DNA of 45,445 nucleotides, from the NCBI GenBank assembly GCA_032718475.1, contig JAUCBJ010004674.1, positions 1-45,445 on the forward strand. Direction: 5' to 3'. Under the pieces are notes generated by a model, which was given only the letters and a program-made list of their open reading frames with translations, ran no database searches and had not been told where the DNA came from. Source of the DNA: Nemertoderma westbladi (Eukaryota > Xenacoelomorpha > Nemertodermatida > Nemertodermatidae). This document shows positions 33,921 to 43,800 of the stretch, piece after piece (position 1 is the first letter of the stretch; each line of letters opens with the position of its first letter). Made by a program: the position numbers and the translations under genes.

Positions 33921-34984
33921 GGCATGGGGTCATCGATTTCGTTTATTTTTGGATATATGGTCGGAAATGGTATAAAATGACACCTGATGAAATATTTCTG
34001 ATGATGGTGTATTGGTTTTCGAGATATTGAAGTTCAAAGTTTGCGATTTATTCGAACATATCCCCAATGAAACCTACAGAAAATCTTTCTGACTAGTGGG
34101 TAGAGTGTCATTTTATGTTTATTGCACACATAAATAGGTCTCATGGACATTAAAACCATGAATGAATACCACCCACTTTTCAGACCAACTTTTCTATGTG
34201 GCCAAAGATTGAACTTTTCGACAAATTTTGTCTTTTTGAGGCTTGAGTTAGAGTGGTCTGATTAGTGGGTAGCCCAAAACATTTAGTAAATAGTTAGATA
34301 TACCAAAGGGGGGTTCTGTGGTACAATTTTCATGTACCACCAGCAAGTCAGACTTCCATACCATCATCTGGAAAATTGAAACTTTCCAAAATTGCTATAC
34401 TTCGGAACATCACTGCAAGCATCTGATAAAAGATGGGTGCTTGAAATGAATCATGAGTAGTAACATGGATAAGGGAAACATGCATGACAAGTTTCGGATC
34501 CCACCCATGCCTTCTTCAGTATATATTATTCAATTTAAAAGTTTAATTTTCAAAATTAATCGTCAGATTAAATACTTTAGAACCAAGGTCTGCTTACGAG
34601 GTTGCTCTCATAACCAGCACACATTAAGTATTTAAATGTTTTAGACACAATAAAGGCTGTTTTTTTCACCACCCACTTGTCAGATATTTTATGTGTAACA
34701 AACAAAGGTAAATAATTTAAACATATTATTGACTAATTTCAATATACCCAATAAGTTATACCTTCTGATACTATTAATTATTATATCATAATAGAAAGAA
34801 AAGCTGTTTGAAATTCATCTATATAATTCCCTAATCCCGGCCAAGGGCAGCAGGGAATGGAACGTAATACAGTATTATATTCATTATGATGAGGCAAGTC
34901 AGTGATAATTAATACAGTATACAGTAGTTATTATGGTAGAAAAGATAATACATCAATTATTGAGTATAGCAGTATTGTAGATCA
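33921..34984. other. Unique AT-rich sequence with a recurring TCTGA..AGTGGGT motif
   Basis: A word close to TCTGACTAGTGGGTAG occurs at 34088-34104 and 34256-34273. Its complement (ACCACCCACTTxTCAGA) is at 34168-34186 and 34667-34685. These may be ends of decayed inverted-repeat elements. No convincing gene seen; the 60-codon frame at 34453 has no recognisable feature. Confidence 0.5.
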
Positions 34985-34994
34985 TGCAATTCCT

Positions 34995-35222
34995 TTATGA
35001 ACAGTGATCACAGACAAATTCTGCATCGTAATCGAAATTAACTGGCAGGCAGCTGGTGCATGACCAATATTTATCGCACACATCGCACACCAACCCAAAT
35101 CTTCTGATTTTTTTTTTGTATCACTGGCCCATTTTTTTTTTACACTTGTAGCAGATATTCTCATCCTCATCTTTCTGATCAGTATGAACATCAACACAAG
35201 GGACAACAGCAACCTTGAGTTG
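34995..35222 (-). pseudogene. PHD-like zinc-finger remnant
   Basis: On the minus strand one frame reads DEDENICYKCK (about 35165-35130). After two A-runs and a frame change it reads VCDVCDKYWSCTSCLP then FVCDHCS and a stop at 34995-34997. The spacing C-x2-C, C-x2-C, W-x-C-x2-C, C-x2-C recalls a PHD-type finger, with the usual His replaced by Ser/Cys around YWSCTSC. Similar fingers form the C-terminal end of some pogo/DDE-type transposases of invertebrates, so a transposase remnant is plausible. A host gene exon is the alternative. A-runs at 35112 and 35136 are the likely frameshift sites. Confidence 0.45.
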
Positions 35223-35390
35223 AACTGCCTTTACTTTCTTCGTTGTAGAAGATCATAAAGTACGCCATTCCAGCTTCCCATCAGCAGTAATATCATATCG
35301 TTAAAGATATAGTAAAGATATCATATAGTTAAAGATTAGTCATATGTCATATGTATATTTCTGTATTTAACCATACTGCCATATGTAATT
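35223..35390. other. Unique AT-rich spacer
   Basis: Contains short TCATAT/AAAGATAT repeats near 35288-35350. Nothing else recognised. Confidence 0.5.
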
Positions 35391-35632
35391 GTTCATGAGG
35401 GGTGTAAACGCTACGCCGACAACCGACTACCGACAACAACGCCGACAACCATTATTAAGGCTAATTAATGGTATTTATTAATTGAGGGAAAGGAACAGGT
35501 TACAGTGGAAGGTTATTCTATCCAAAACAATAAACGAGAGTCACGAACTCAGGTTACATTTTCATATTTACTGTTGTCGGCAGTGGTTGTCCGCTGTCGG
35601 TTGTCGGCGTAGCGTTTACACCCGTTCATGAG
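35391..35632. mobile_element. 224-bp Mutator-like TIR element (MITE) with 9-bp target duplication
   Basis: GTTCATGAG at 35391-35399 and again at 35624-35632 flanks the element 35400-35623. The ends are perfectly inverted for 28 bp: GGGTGTAAACGCTACGCCGA at the left and its complement at the right. Imperfect pairing continues inward through CCGACAAC-type sub-repeats. A 9-bp duplication is characteristic of Mutator-like transposons, though other superfamilies also make it. There is no coding capacity. Confidence 0.9.
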
Positions 35633-35985
35633 CAAGCTTGATGACCGTTGTATATACTGCCGTCCTATCTTGTTGTTAGATCAGGTGTGAAGGGGGCGGT
35701 TTAATTAAAAGATTCGGAAGCATACTATGTAGATTTTAAGGCAATATAATGTACTCTACCTAACATTTTCTTACCTAGTGGAATTGGGATGCTATCAAAA
35801 GGCTAAACTACTGCTCCTGACAATAGAAAAGTAATTATTATATATAATTATTTAGAAATAAGTGATTGCCTATATATATATACTACTGGTATTTGGTCCG
35901 GCCTAATGCTTTTCAATGTAAAATTTGTACAGGTGCCAGATACAGTGACCATTGTACGTGCTGCCCTACAGCCAGACAGCAGTAG
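35633..35985. other. Upstream region of the putative host gene
   Basis: AT-rich DNA with TATATATATATAC near 35872. No element ends or frames recognised. Confidence 0.45.
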
Positions 35986-36234
35986 GCTCACCGTATTACA
36001 TACTGTACCGCACCGGTATTAGCAGTCAGCCGTGTATAGCTGTATAGGCCGTAGTCATAGTCATAGTCAGATAGTGTAGGCCTAGTAGGAATTCTAGTTC
36101 TGTAGTTTTACTGTTTTAGTTTCTAGCAGTCTACCGGTAGAGCTTTTTCTCTGTTTCTAGTTTCAACCTTTTTTAACTGTTTGTTTACGTTTGTTAAGTC
36201 CTGCTCACTCAGTCGAAAATACCAAGCTGCCAAG
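35986..36234 (+). promoter_or_regulatory. Probable promoter-proximal region and 5' UTR of the host gene
   Basis: A moderately GC-rich stretch with GTCATAG repeats (36053-36071) lies directly upstream of an ATG in good context (CTGCCAAGATGCC). There is no obvious TATA box at a fixed distance. The transcription start cannot be set from sequence alone; the assignment rests on the exon-like structure that follows. Confidence 0.4.
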
Positions 36235-36251
36235 ATGCCGGAATTAACAAG
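36235..36251 (+). CDS. Putative host gene, coding exon 1
   Basis: ATGCCGGAATTAACAAG is followed at 36252 by GTAAGT, a near-ideal splice donor (AAG|GTAAGT). It gives MPELT plus two bases of the next codon (phase 2). The acceptor TATTTTATTTAG|C at 40221/40222 supplies the third base (AGC, Ser) and opens a frame with no stop through its whole exon, which supports pairing the two. The intron would be 3,970 bp and contains two LINE insertions. A short first coding exon of 17 nt is plausible for animal genes. I do not recognise the gene. Confidence 0.5.
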
Positions 36252-36285
36252 GTAAGTTGGTTCTACAGTCTACAGTTCTAGGACA

Positions 36286-36300
36286 CCCCCCCCCCCCCCC
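36286..36300. repeat. Poly-C tract (15 C)
   Basis: A C homopolymer just inside intron 1, about 20 bp upstream of LINE copy 2. Confidence 0.85.
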
Positions 36301-36307
36301 AGACACT

Positions 36308-38342
36308 TACCAGTTAAAATACCAGGCCCCCTGGACTGACAACAAAATTCAAAAGTGCCGAAATGACCTTCATAAGGCGCAGAAAGAGTCCCGACTCAAA
36401 CAGACTACAGCGGCCAAGAATGCAGTTAAGGCTGCATCTAGGTCCCTGAACAGGCAGTACTCTGTTAATCTACAGGAGCTAATAAACCAACAGGTTGATG
36501 CCATCAATGATGCTGACGACAGCAGGCAATCATCCCAGGCATGGAAATCAATCAATCTGCTTACTGGGCGGAAAAGCCAACCAACCACCAAGGTTAAGGC
36601 AGAATCACCAGCCGATCGCCTCAATGGTTGGAAAGCCCACTTTGAAAAGCTCCTCAATAATGACAGGGTATTGCCTGATAACTTTATAGAAGTAAAGGTG
36701 TCTGAGTCTGTACTCCCAGATATTCCCATTGGCGATATCTCCTTTGCAGAAGTGAAGGCTGCTGCAAAGAGCATTAAGACCAATCGTGCCAGTGGAGTAG
36801 ATGGTGTTCCCCCTGAGGTCTTTAAAATACCTGAGTGTTTAAAGCTTATCTATCCCATCATAGTAGACATGTACCGTACAACAAGAGTCCCACAAGAAAT
36901 GAAAACAAATAAGTTGGTGCCAGTTCCCAAGAAGGGCAACCTAACACTCTATGGTTCTTTTCGGGGAATCTCATTGATCTCAATTGCTGCAAAGCTATAC
37001 AATAGGATTCTATTAAATCGCATCAGGGATCCCATTGAGAGACTGCTCCGTGGAAATCAGAATGGGTTCCGTAAAGGTCGTGGGACCATGGAGCCCATTT
37101 TGGCACTTAGAAGGATAATTGAAGAATTATCAAAAAAGAAAGACAGGCATCTGGCTGTTATCTTTGTTGACTTCTTCAAGGCCTTTGATTCAGTCTCTCG
37201 CTCACGTATGTTCAGCATACTTTCATTATATGGGATTCCTGATGAAATTATTGCAGCAATCAGATCAGTATACGATGGTTCGACAACATTTGTGTCTACT
37301 GTTGACGGTGACACAGAACCATTCGAAGTGTTATGGGGCGTCCTCCAAGGAGACACACTTGCACCATTCTTATTCATTATTGTGGTTGACTATGTTCTAC
37401 GCATGTCCTTAGATCATCATAATGATGATGGGGTGATGATAACTCCACCTACTGGCTCCAGAAGTCGAGGAAATCCTGCCAAGTACCTAACTGATCTAGA
37501 CTTTGCTGATGACTTAGGAGTACTCTCAGAATCATTAGAGGGAGCCCAACGGCTCCTCAGCTCATTAGAACATGCTGCTTCTAGTGTTGGTCTTTTTATT
37601 AACTCCAGAAAGACCAAAATTCTGACAGTTAACTTTGAAAGTCCTCAGCAAGTCTCTGATCGGATGAGCATAAGCTCAAAGGATGGTATGCTTGAGCATG
37701 TCGACGACTTCTGTTACCTGGGATCATGGATCCGGAAGTCAGGTGAGGACCTTCGAATACGTAAGGGAAAGGCATGGGCAGCCTTGAATAGGCTTTCCAG
37801 GATTTGGAAGTCACCGAGAATTAATCGGAAACTTAAGGTCCGATTATTTAGAGCAGCAGTAGTTCCAGTACTCCTCTACGGGAGTCCATGCTGGGCTCTA
37901 ACTGCTGAGGACACCAAATCTCTGGATGGCACATTCACAAGAATGCTACGCCGGGTTCATTGTGTCAAGTACAATGCACACATCTCCAACCAGACACTAT
38001 ATAACATTGGAGGTGTCTCATTGGTTCCCCCAAGCTTGACACTAGAACAAAATCGCCTCCGCTTTGCAGGACATTGCTTTCGCCGTGAGGACCAGCCAGT
38101 GCATAATCTTGTACTTTGGCAGCCTCATGGAGTGAATAAGCATAGTGGACAGCCCATGACTTTCTTGAGACGCATATTAAAGGACACTGGCCTTAAAGAT
38201 GCGGATGATCTAGCAAATGTCATGGGTGATAGGGAGTTGTGGCGGTGCAATTTTGTTGACAAGCCGGCACAGCATTCTTAAAAATGCAGCTGCAATGCAG
38301 CATGCCGATCCTAGTAGTAGTAGTAGGCCTACCAGTTAAAAT
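36308..38342 (+). mobile_element. RTE-like LINE, copy 2, with 13-bp target duplication
   Basis: TACCAGTTAAAAT at 36308-36320 and 38330-38342 flanks the element 36321-38329. The 5' end is truncated just before the GCCCCCTGGACTG word found at 21778 in copy 1. The 3' end has the same short UTR and TAG tail as copy 1. The intact duplication and the open frame mark it as a recent insertion in intron 1 of the putative host gene, about 70 bp past the splice donor and in the same orientation. Confidence 0.93.
36326..38281 (+). CDS. RTE-like reverse transcriptase, open frame, 5' truncated
   Basis: An uninterrupted frame of 652 codons starts at the truncation point (APWTDNK), so it has no native start codon and lacks the endonuclease. 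Visible RT motifs are ASGVDGVPPEVF (fingers), VPKKGNLTLYGSFRGISLIS, NGFRKGRGTMEPI, motif A VIFVDFFKAFDSV (37156-37195), motif B LQGDTLAPFLF (about 37345) and motif C FADD (37502-37513). Motif D is LFINSRKTKI. The C-terminal region has YLGSWIRKSGEDLRIRKGKA, LLYGSPCW, RFAGHCFRREDQ and DRELWR. It would reverse-transcribe element RNA at a nicked target. All catalytic Asp residues are present. In full-length relatives the protein begins with an APE endonuclease, part of which is preserved in copy 1. It cannot move by itself without the missing domain. Confidence 0.93.
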   Translation, partial: APWTDNKIQKCRNDLHKAQKESRLKQTTAAKNAVKAASRSLNRQYSVNLQELINQQVDAINDADDSRQSSQAWKSINLLTGRKSQPTTKVKAESPADRLNGWKAHFEKLLNNDRVLPDNFIEVKVSESVLPDIPIGDISFAEVKAAAKSIKTNRASGVDGVPPEVFKIPECLKLIYPIIVDMYRTTRVPQEMKTNKLVPVPKKGNLTLYGSFRGISLISIAAKLYNRILLNRIRDPIERLLRGNQNGFRKGRGTMEPILALRRIIEELSKKKDRHLAVIFVDFFKAFDSVSRSRMFSILSLYGIPDEIIAAIRSVYDGSTTFVSTVDGDTEPFEVLWGVLQGDTLAPFLFIIVVDYVLRMSLDHHNDDGVMITPPTGSRSRGNPAKYLTDLDFADDLGVLSESLEGAQRLLSSLEHAASSVGLFINSRKTKILTVNFESPQQVSDRMSISSKDGMLEHVDDFCYLGSWIRKSGEDLRIRKGKAWAALNRLSRIWKSPRINRKLKVRLFRAAVVPVLLYGSPCWALTAEDTKSLDGTFTRMLRRVHCVKYNAHISNQTLYNIGGVSLVPPSLTLEQNRLRFAGHCFRREDQPVHNLVLWQPHGVNKHSGQPMTFLRRILKDTGLKDADDLANVMGDRELWRCNFVDKPAQHS

Positions 38343-38446
38343 TGTAAAATTAATCTGGCACTGGCTGACTGGCATCAAAGCAATAAACAAAAGCAGAAAA
38401 GTTATGGGCCTGCCTAACCCATCTTAGAAGATAATATATAAAAATG
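38343..38446. other. Intron 1 sequence between the two LINEs
   Basis: About 100 bp of unclassified AT-rich DNA. Confidence 0.5.
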
Positions 38447-38451
38447 GTTAC

Positions 38452-39228
38452 ATGGTTACAGGTTACAGAATCCACCCGGACAAGTTCGAATTAATGTTAT
38501 TCGGCACCCATGCGCGACTGACTAACACTGACGACTTCTCGGTAACCTACCAAGGAAAAGAATTAATGACATCCGAATCGGTAACCTACATGGGATACTC
38601 GTTAGACGCCACGCTATCTGGCACATCAAACGCCCAAAGGACAATAAAAAAAGGGAACTCGTGCCTTCGGTTCTTGTACCGCAATCAAGAAGTCCTGGAT
38701 AAGCCTCTACGCCGCTTGCTGTGCAACTCCCTAATACAACCCCTAATAGACTACGCAGCTCCATTTTGGTACCTCAGTACCAACAAACGGTACAGACAAC
38801 AAATTGATGCGCTCCAACGGAAATGCATCAGATTCTGCTTGTCACTTCCAACTCGTACTCACTTAGACGCAAGTCATTTCACGGCAATGAACTGGCTACC
38901 GATCACTCAACGAACACACCAGCTAATCCTGACTCACGTCTACAACGTCTATAACAAAAAGGCACCCACATACTTACAGAATTTAATAAACGTTGACCAT
39001 ACGACCAACAGACTACGTAACGGCTTTGCACACGCTATTGTCCCACACAAAAGAACTGCAGCTGGAACACTATCATTCTCATACCTGGGACCATACCTTT
39101 GGAACCAATTACCGAGCGACATAAAAGCATCCACTAACACTGAAACATTCAAACACAAAGTAAAAGAACACCTAATGAAACACGTTATATCAAACGAATC
39201 GTCAATTTTTTACGCTAACACGTCATAA
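38452..39228 (+). CDS. C-terminal part of an L2/CR1-like LINE ORF2, open
   Basis: 258 codons without a stop. From the N-terminal side: HPDKFELMLFGTHARL (after RT motif C; motif D and E region), SVTYMGYSLDATLSG (primer-grip equivalent of YLG), LIQPLIDYAAPFW, IDALQRKCIRFCLS, MNWLPITQRTHQLILTHVYN and KKAPTYLQNLI. It ends with LGPYLWNQLPSDIKAST and TFKHKVKEHL. These words are the usual sequence of blocks in the thumb and C-terminal domain of L2/CR1/Daphne-group proteins. The palm domain is missing through 5' truncation, and the apparent ATG is not a native start. The continuous frame suggests a fairly young fragment. Confidence 0.85.
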   Translation: MVTGYRIHPDKFELMLFGTHARLTNTDDFSVTYQGKELMTSESVTYMGYSLDATLSGTSNAQRTIKKGNSCLRFLYRNQEVLDKPLRRLLCNSLIQPLIDYAAPFWYLSTNKRYRQQIDALQRKCIRFCLSLPTRTHLDASHFTAMNWLPITQRTHQLILTHVYNVYNKKAPTYLQNLINVDHTTNRLRNGFAHAIVPHKRTAAGTLSFSYLGPYLWNQLPSDIKASTNTETFKHKVKEHLMKHVISNESSIFYANTS

Positions 39229-39273
39229 ACACTACACTACACACACAACTTCGACAACACCGAACCGACAGGA

Positions 39274-39305
39274 CCCCCATGAAAACGAGACGCAGTCTCT
39301 TGGGG
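39274..39305 (+). repeat. 3' UTR stem-loop of the L2/CR1-like LINE
   Basis: CCCC (39275-39278) pairs with GGGG (39302-39305). The inner stem GAGAC (39287-39291) and GTCTC (39295-39299) closes a GCA loop. A hairpin of this form is common in the 3' UTR of L2/CR1-group LINEs and may be the site the reverse transcriptase recognises. Confidence 0.7.
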
Positions 39306-39688
39306 CTATCCTGAACAATAAACTAACTCCCAGTATAAAGGACACTAAGAGAAACAACCGCACCTGAAACCTACCGGACCGAACCGCAACTCAGACAAAT
39401 ACAAACGCACTATACACTAATAATACACACACCACACACCATACAGTACCTACCTACACAACACTGTCACCGCGATTTGACTCTAATAGCCAATATATAC
39501 ATTTACTTATAAATATATGCAAATATTATGCTATGCACTGTTTGTTTGTTTGTTTGTTGTTTTTAGACTTTTTACCCTCAGTGGATTGACCCTATGACAT
39601 TATGTCTTTTATTTCAATTACCCGTATATTTTACTGTATATTTTATTGTTAATAAATAATTCCAATTCCAAATCCAGGACAGCAGGAT

Positions 39689-39744
39689 AAGTTGTATCCA
39701 GACAAGTTGTTTGTAGATACAACTTGTCTGGACTGGATACAACT
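39689..39744. repeat. Imperfect palindrome AAGTTGTATCC...GGATACAACTT
   Basis: AAGTTGTATCCAGACAAGTTGT pairs with ACAACTTGTCTGG-act-GGATACAACTT around a loop of about 6 bases; three extra bases interrupt the right arm. ATTGGATTGGAT-type short repeats follow (39750-39780). Confidence 0.8.
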
Positions 39745-40201
39745 TTTCGATTGGATTGGATTGGATCTAACTTTGGATTGGATACAAAGTCAAGTTTTTT
39801 TAAATGATAAAAGAAACATTTTTATACCGGTAGTCAAATTTTGTTTGTTTTTCTTCTTTTAATTGGGGGCTGCCGCCCCGCCACCAAACCCCGCCTGCCC
39901 GCTTATTCTGTTTGCTTTTCCCTGTGTGCCCGTGGTGAAAGACTTTAAAACCATTTTGCAATAGGCCTAGGCTAATTAATTCATGTTTGTATCATCACAT
40001 AACAGCATAATAGGCCTAAATTTACAAAGCCTAAAGTAGGAACTGCCAGACTGCATTGAATGTTAGCCAAATTATTATAACAATTACCGGTACCGGTACT
40101 AACTATAATATTATATAATCAATTATTTAAATTATTGGTACCTGCGTAACGGCACGTGATGCCACAAACCCATAGCTGCCTACTGCCTAGTGCCTAGTTC
40201 G
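39745..40201. other. Intron 1, distal part
   Basis: Unclassified DNA with TAGGCCTA-like and ACCGGTACCGGTAC words (about 40086-40100). No gene or element seen. Confidence 0.5.
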
Positions 40202-40221
40202 ATAATTTATATTTTATTTAG

Positions 40222-40607
40222 CGATGTTACATCAACTGAATCTTTAAAGACTGTCTCTCAAACACCACAAGCTAATGAGAGCGAGGTAGCTGAGACAACC
40301 ACTGGTGTGACTGATAGTACCGGCGCCACTGATGGTACCGGTACCCCAGAGGCTGCAGAGGTGGCTGCTAGTAACGCAGATACCACCGAGGTGGCTGCTA
40401 GTAACGCAGATACCACCGAGGTGGCTGCTAGTAACGCAGATACCACCGAGGTGGCTGCTAACGGTACGGCGATGCCGGAGTTTGAGACGACTAGGCCTAC
40501 CGGTAGCGTGCCGGAGACGAACGGCGAGGAACAATCAGAGGGAACCACAAAGCTAGAAACGAACGGAATAGTGGAACGGGAGAGTTCAGAGTCTCAAGCG
40601 GAGGAAG
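40222..40607 (+). CDS. Putative host gene, coding exon 2: acidic Thr/Glu/Ala-rich segment
   Basis: Bounded by an acceptor (ATTTTATTTAG|C) and a donor (GAGGAAG|GTGGGT at 40608). It is open throughout in the phase set by exon 1, giving SDVTSTESLKTVSQT at the start, three tandem copies of EVAASNADTT, then PEFETTRPTG and TKLETNGIVE, and SSESQAEEG at the end. The segment is rich in Thr, Glu, Ala, Ser and Asn, poor in aromatic and Cys residues, and has no signal peptide or membrane segment. It is probably a disordered acidic N-terminal region of a larger protein whose later exons are outside or unrecognised. The exon ends in phase 1. Function unknown. The pairing with exon 1 is an inference from phase and sites. 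Confidence 0.55.
40358..40462 (+). repeat. In-frame 30-bp tandem repeat in exon 2
   Basis: GAGGTGGCTGCTAGTAACGC plus ten further bases is repeated exactly three times (40358, 40388, 40418), with a partial fourth copy from 40448. Each unit encodes EVAASNADTT, so copy-number changes would keep the frame. Confidence 0.95.
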
Positions 40608-40873
40608 GTGGGTGCTGGGTGGGCCTGGGCCCCGTATGGGTGCTGGGTGGATTAGTATGGGTGCTGGGTGGTTAGTATGGGTGCTGGGTGGGCCTGGGCA
40701 GTATGGGTGCTGGGTGGGTAGTATCGACGCTGGGTGGACAGTATGGGCGCTGGGTGGTCAGTATGGGCGCTGGGTGGGAAGTATGGGTGCTGGATGGGCA
40801 GTATGGGTGCTGGGTGGGCAGTATGGGTGCTGGGTGGGTAGTATGGGCGCTGGGTGGGTAGTATGGGTGGGTA
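40608..40873 (+). repeat. 20-bp G-rich minisatellite starting at the exon 2 splice donor
   Basis: Units around GTATGGGTGCTGGGTGGGCA repeat about 11-13 times with substitutions; the first units are irregular. The opening bases GTGGGTGCTGGGTGGG are both the splice donor and unit sequence. Runs of GGG every few bases could form G-quadruplexes in the DNA or transcript. Confidence 0.9.
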
Positions 40874-43800
40874 GCTAACACCCGAACCATCTCACCTAAC
40901 TGATTGCTAACACCCGAACCATCTCACCTAACTGATTGGTAACACCCGAACCGTCTCACCTAACTGATTGCTAACACCCGATCCGTCTCTCCTAACTGAT
41001 TGCTAACACCCGAACCGTCTCACCTAACTGATTGCTAACACCCGAACCATCTCACCTAACTGATTGCCAACACCCGAACCGTCTCTCCTAACTGATTGCT
41101 AACACCCGAACCGTCTCACCTAACTGATTGCTAACACCCGAACCATCTCACCTAACTGATTGCTAACACCCGAACCGTCTCTCCTAACTGATTGCTAACA
41201 CCCGAACCATCTCACCGAACTGATTGCTAACACCCAAACCATCTCACCTAACTGATTGCTAACACCCGAACCGTCTCACCTAACTGATTGCTAACACCCG
41301 AACCATCTAACCTAACTGATTGCTAACACCCGAACCATCTCACCTAACTGATTGCTAACACCCGAACCATCTCACCTAACTGATTGCTAACACCCGAACC
41401 GTCTCACCTAACTGATTGCTAACACCCGAACCGTCTCACCTAACTGATTGCTAACACCCGAACCATCTCACCTAACTGATTGCTAACACCCGAACCGTCT
41501 CACCTAACTGATTGCTAACACCCGAACCATCTCACCTAACTGATTGCTAACACCCGAACCATCTCACCTAACTGATTGGTAACACCCGAACCATCTCACC
41601 TAACTGATTGGTAACACCCGAACCGTCTCACCTAACTGATTGCTAACACCCGAACCATCTCACCTAACTGATTGCTAACACCCGAACCATCTCACCTAAC
41701 TGATTGCTAACACCCGAACCATCTCTCCTAACTGATTGCTAACACCCGAACCATCTCACCTAACTGATTGGTAACACCCGAACCATCTCACCTAACTGAT
41801 TGGTAACACCCGAACCGTCTCACCTAACTGATTGCTAACACCCGAACCATCTCACCTAACTGATTGCTAACACCCGAACCATCTCACCTAACTGATTGCT
41901 AACACCCGAACCATCTCTCCTAACTGATTGTTAACACCCCGAACCGTCTCACCTAACTGATTGCTAACACCCGAACCATCTCACCTAACTGATTGCTAAC
42001 ACCCGAACCATCTCTCCTAACTGATTGCTAACACCCGAACCATCTCACCTAACTGATTGGTAACACCCGAACCATCTCACCTAACTGATTGGTAACACCC
42101 GAACCGTCTCACCTAACTGATTGCTAACACCCGAACCATCTCACCTAACTGATTGCTAACACCCGAACCATCTCACCTAACTGATTGCTAACACCCGAAC
42201 CATCTCTCCTAACTGATTGTTAACACCCCGAACCGTCTCACCTAACTGATTGCTAACACCCGAACCATCTCACCTAACTGATTGCTAACACCCGAACCGT
42301 CTCACCTAACTGATTGCTAACACCCGAACCATCTCACCTAACTGATTGCTAACACCCGAACCATCTCACCTAACTGATTGCTAACACCCGAACCATCTCA
42401 CCTAACTGATTGCTAACACCCGAACCATCTCACCTAACTGATTGGTAACACCCGAACCGTCTCACCTAACTGATTGCTAACACCCGAACCATCTCACCTA
42501 ACTGATTGCTAACACCCGAACCATCTCACCTAACTGATTGCTAACACCCGAACCATCTCACCTAACTGATTGCTAACACCCGAACCGTCTAACCTAACTG
42601 ATTGCTAACACCCGAACCATCTCACCTAACTGATTGCTAACACCCGAACCGTCTCACCTAACTGATTGCTAACACCCGAACCGTCTCACCTAACTGATTG
42701 CTAACACCCGAACCATCTCACCTAACTGATTGCTAACACCCGAACCATCTCACCTAACTGATTGCTAACACCCGAACCATCTCACCTAACTGATTGCTAA
42801 CACCCGAACCATCTCACCTAACTGATTGGTAACACCCGAACCGTCTCACCTAACTGATTGCTAACACCCGAACCATCTCACCTAACTGATTGCTAACACC
42901 CGAACCATCTCACCTAACTGATTGCTAACACCCGAACCATCTCTCCTAACTGATTGTTAACACCCCGAACCGTCTCACCTAACTGATTGCTAACACCCGA
43001 ACCATCTCACCTAACTGATTGCTAACACCCGAACCGTCTCACCTAACTGATTGCTAACACCCGAACCATCTCACCTAACTGATTGCTAACACCCGAACCA
43101 TCTCACCTAACTGATTGCTAACACCCGAACCATCTCACCTAACTGATTGCTAACACCCGAACCATCTCACCTAACTGATTGCTAACACCCGAACCATCTC
43201 TCCTAACTGATTGTTAACACCCCGAACCGTCTCACCTAACTGATTGCTAACACCCGAACCATCTCACCTAACTGATTGCTAACACCCGAACCGTCTCACC
43301 TAACTGATTGCTAACACCCGAACCATCTCACCTAACTGATTGCTAACACCCGAACCATCTCACCTAACTGATTGCTAACACCCGAACCATCTCACCTAAC
43401 TGATTGCTAACACCCGAACCATCTCACCTAACTGATTGGTAACACCCGAACCGTCTCACCTAACTGATTGCTAACACCCGAACCATCTCACCTAACTGAT
43501 TGCTAACACCCGAACCATCTCACCTAACTGATTGCTAACACCCGAACCATCTCACCTAACTGATTGCTAACACCCGAACCGTCTCACCTAACTGATTGCT
43601 AACACCCGAACCATCTCACCTAACTGATTGCTAACACCCGAACCATCTCACCTAACTGATTGCTAACACCCGAACCATCTCACCTAACTGATTGCTAACA
43701 CCCGAACCATCTCACCTAACTGATTGGTAACACCCGAACCGTCTCACCTAACTGATTGCTAACACCCGAACCGTCTCACCTAACTGATTGCTAACACCCG

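Larger units (their letters stand above)
38447..39677 (+). mobile_element. 5'-truncated L2/CR1-like LINE with its 3' UTR
   Basis: Contains the C-terminal reading frame (to 39228) and a 3' UTR of about 450 bp with a conserved-looking hairpin (39274-39305). It ends in TTAATAAATAATTCCAATTCCA, a short terminal repeat typical of L2/CR1-group LINEs. No target duplication identified, as is usual for that group. Confidence 0.75.

Noticed and set aside
40612-40890. Frames rich in GAGWVVWVLGG and HPAPILPTQ on either strand
   Set aside because: They arise from the 20-bp intronic minisatellite.
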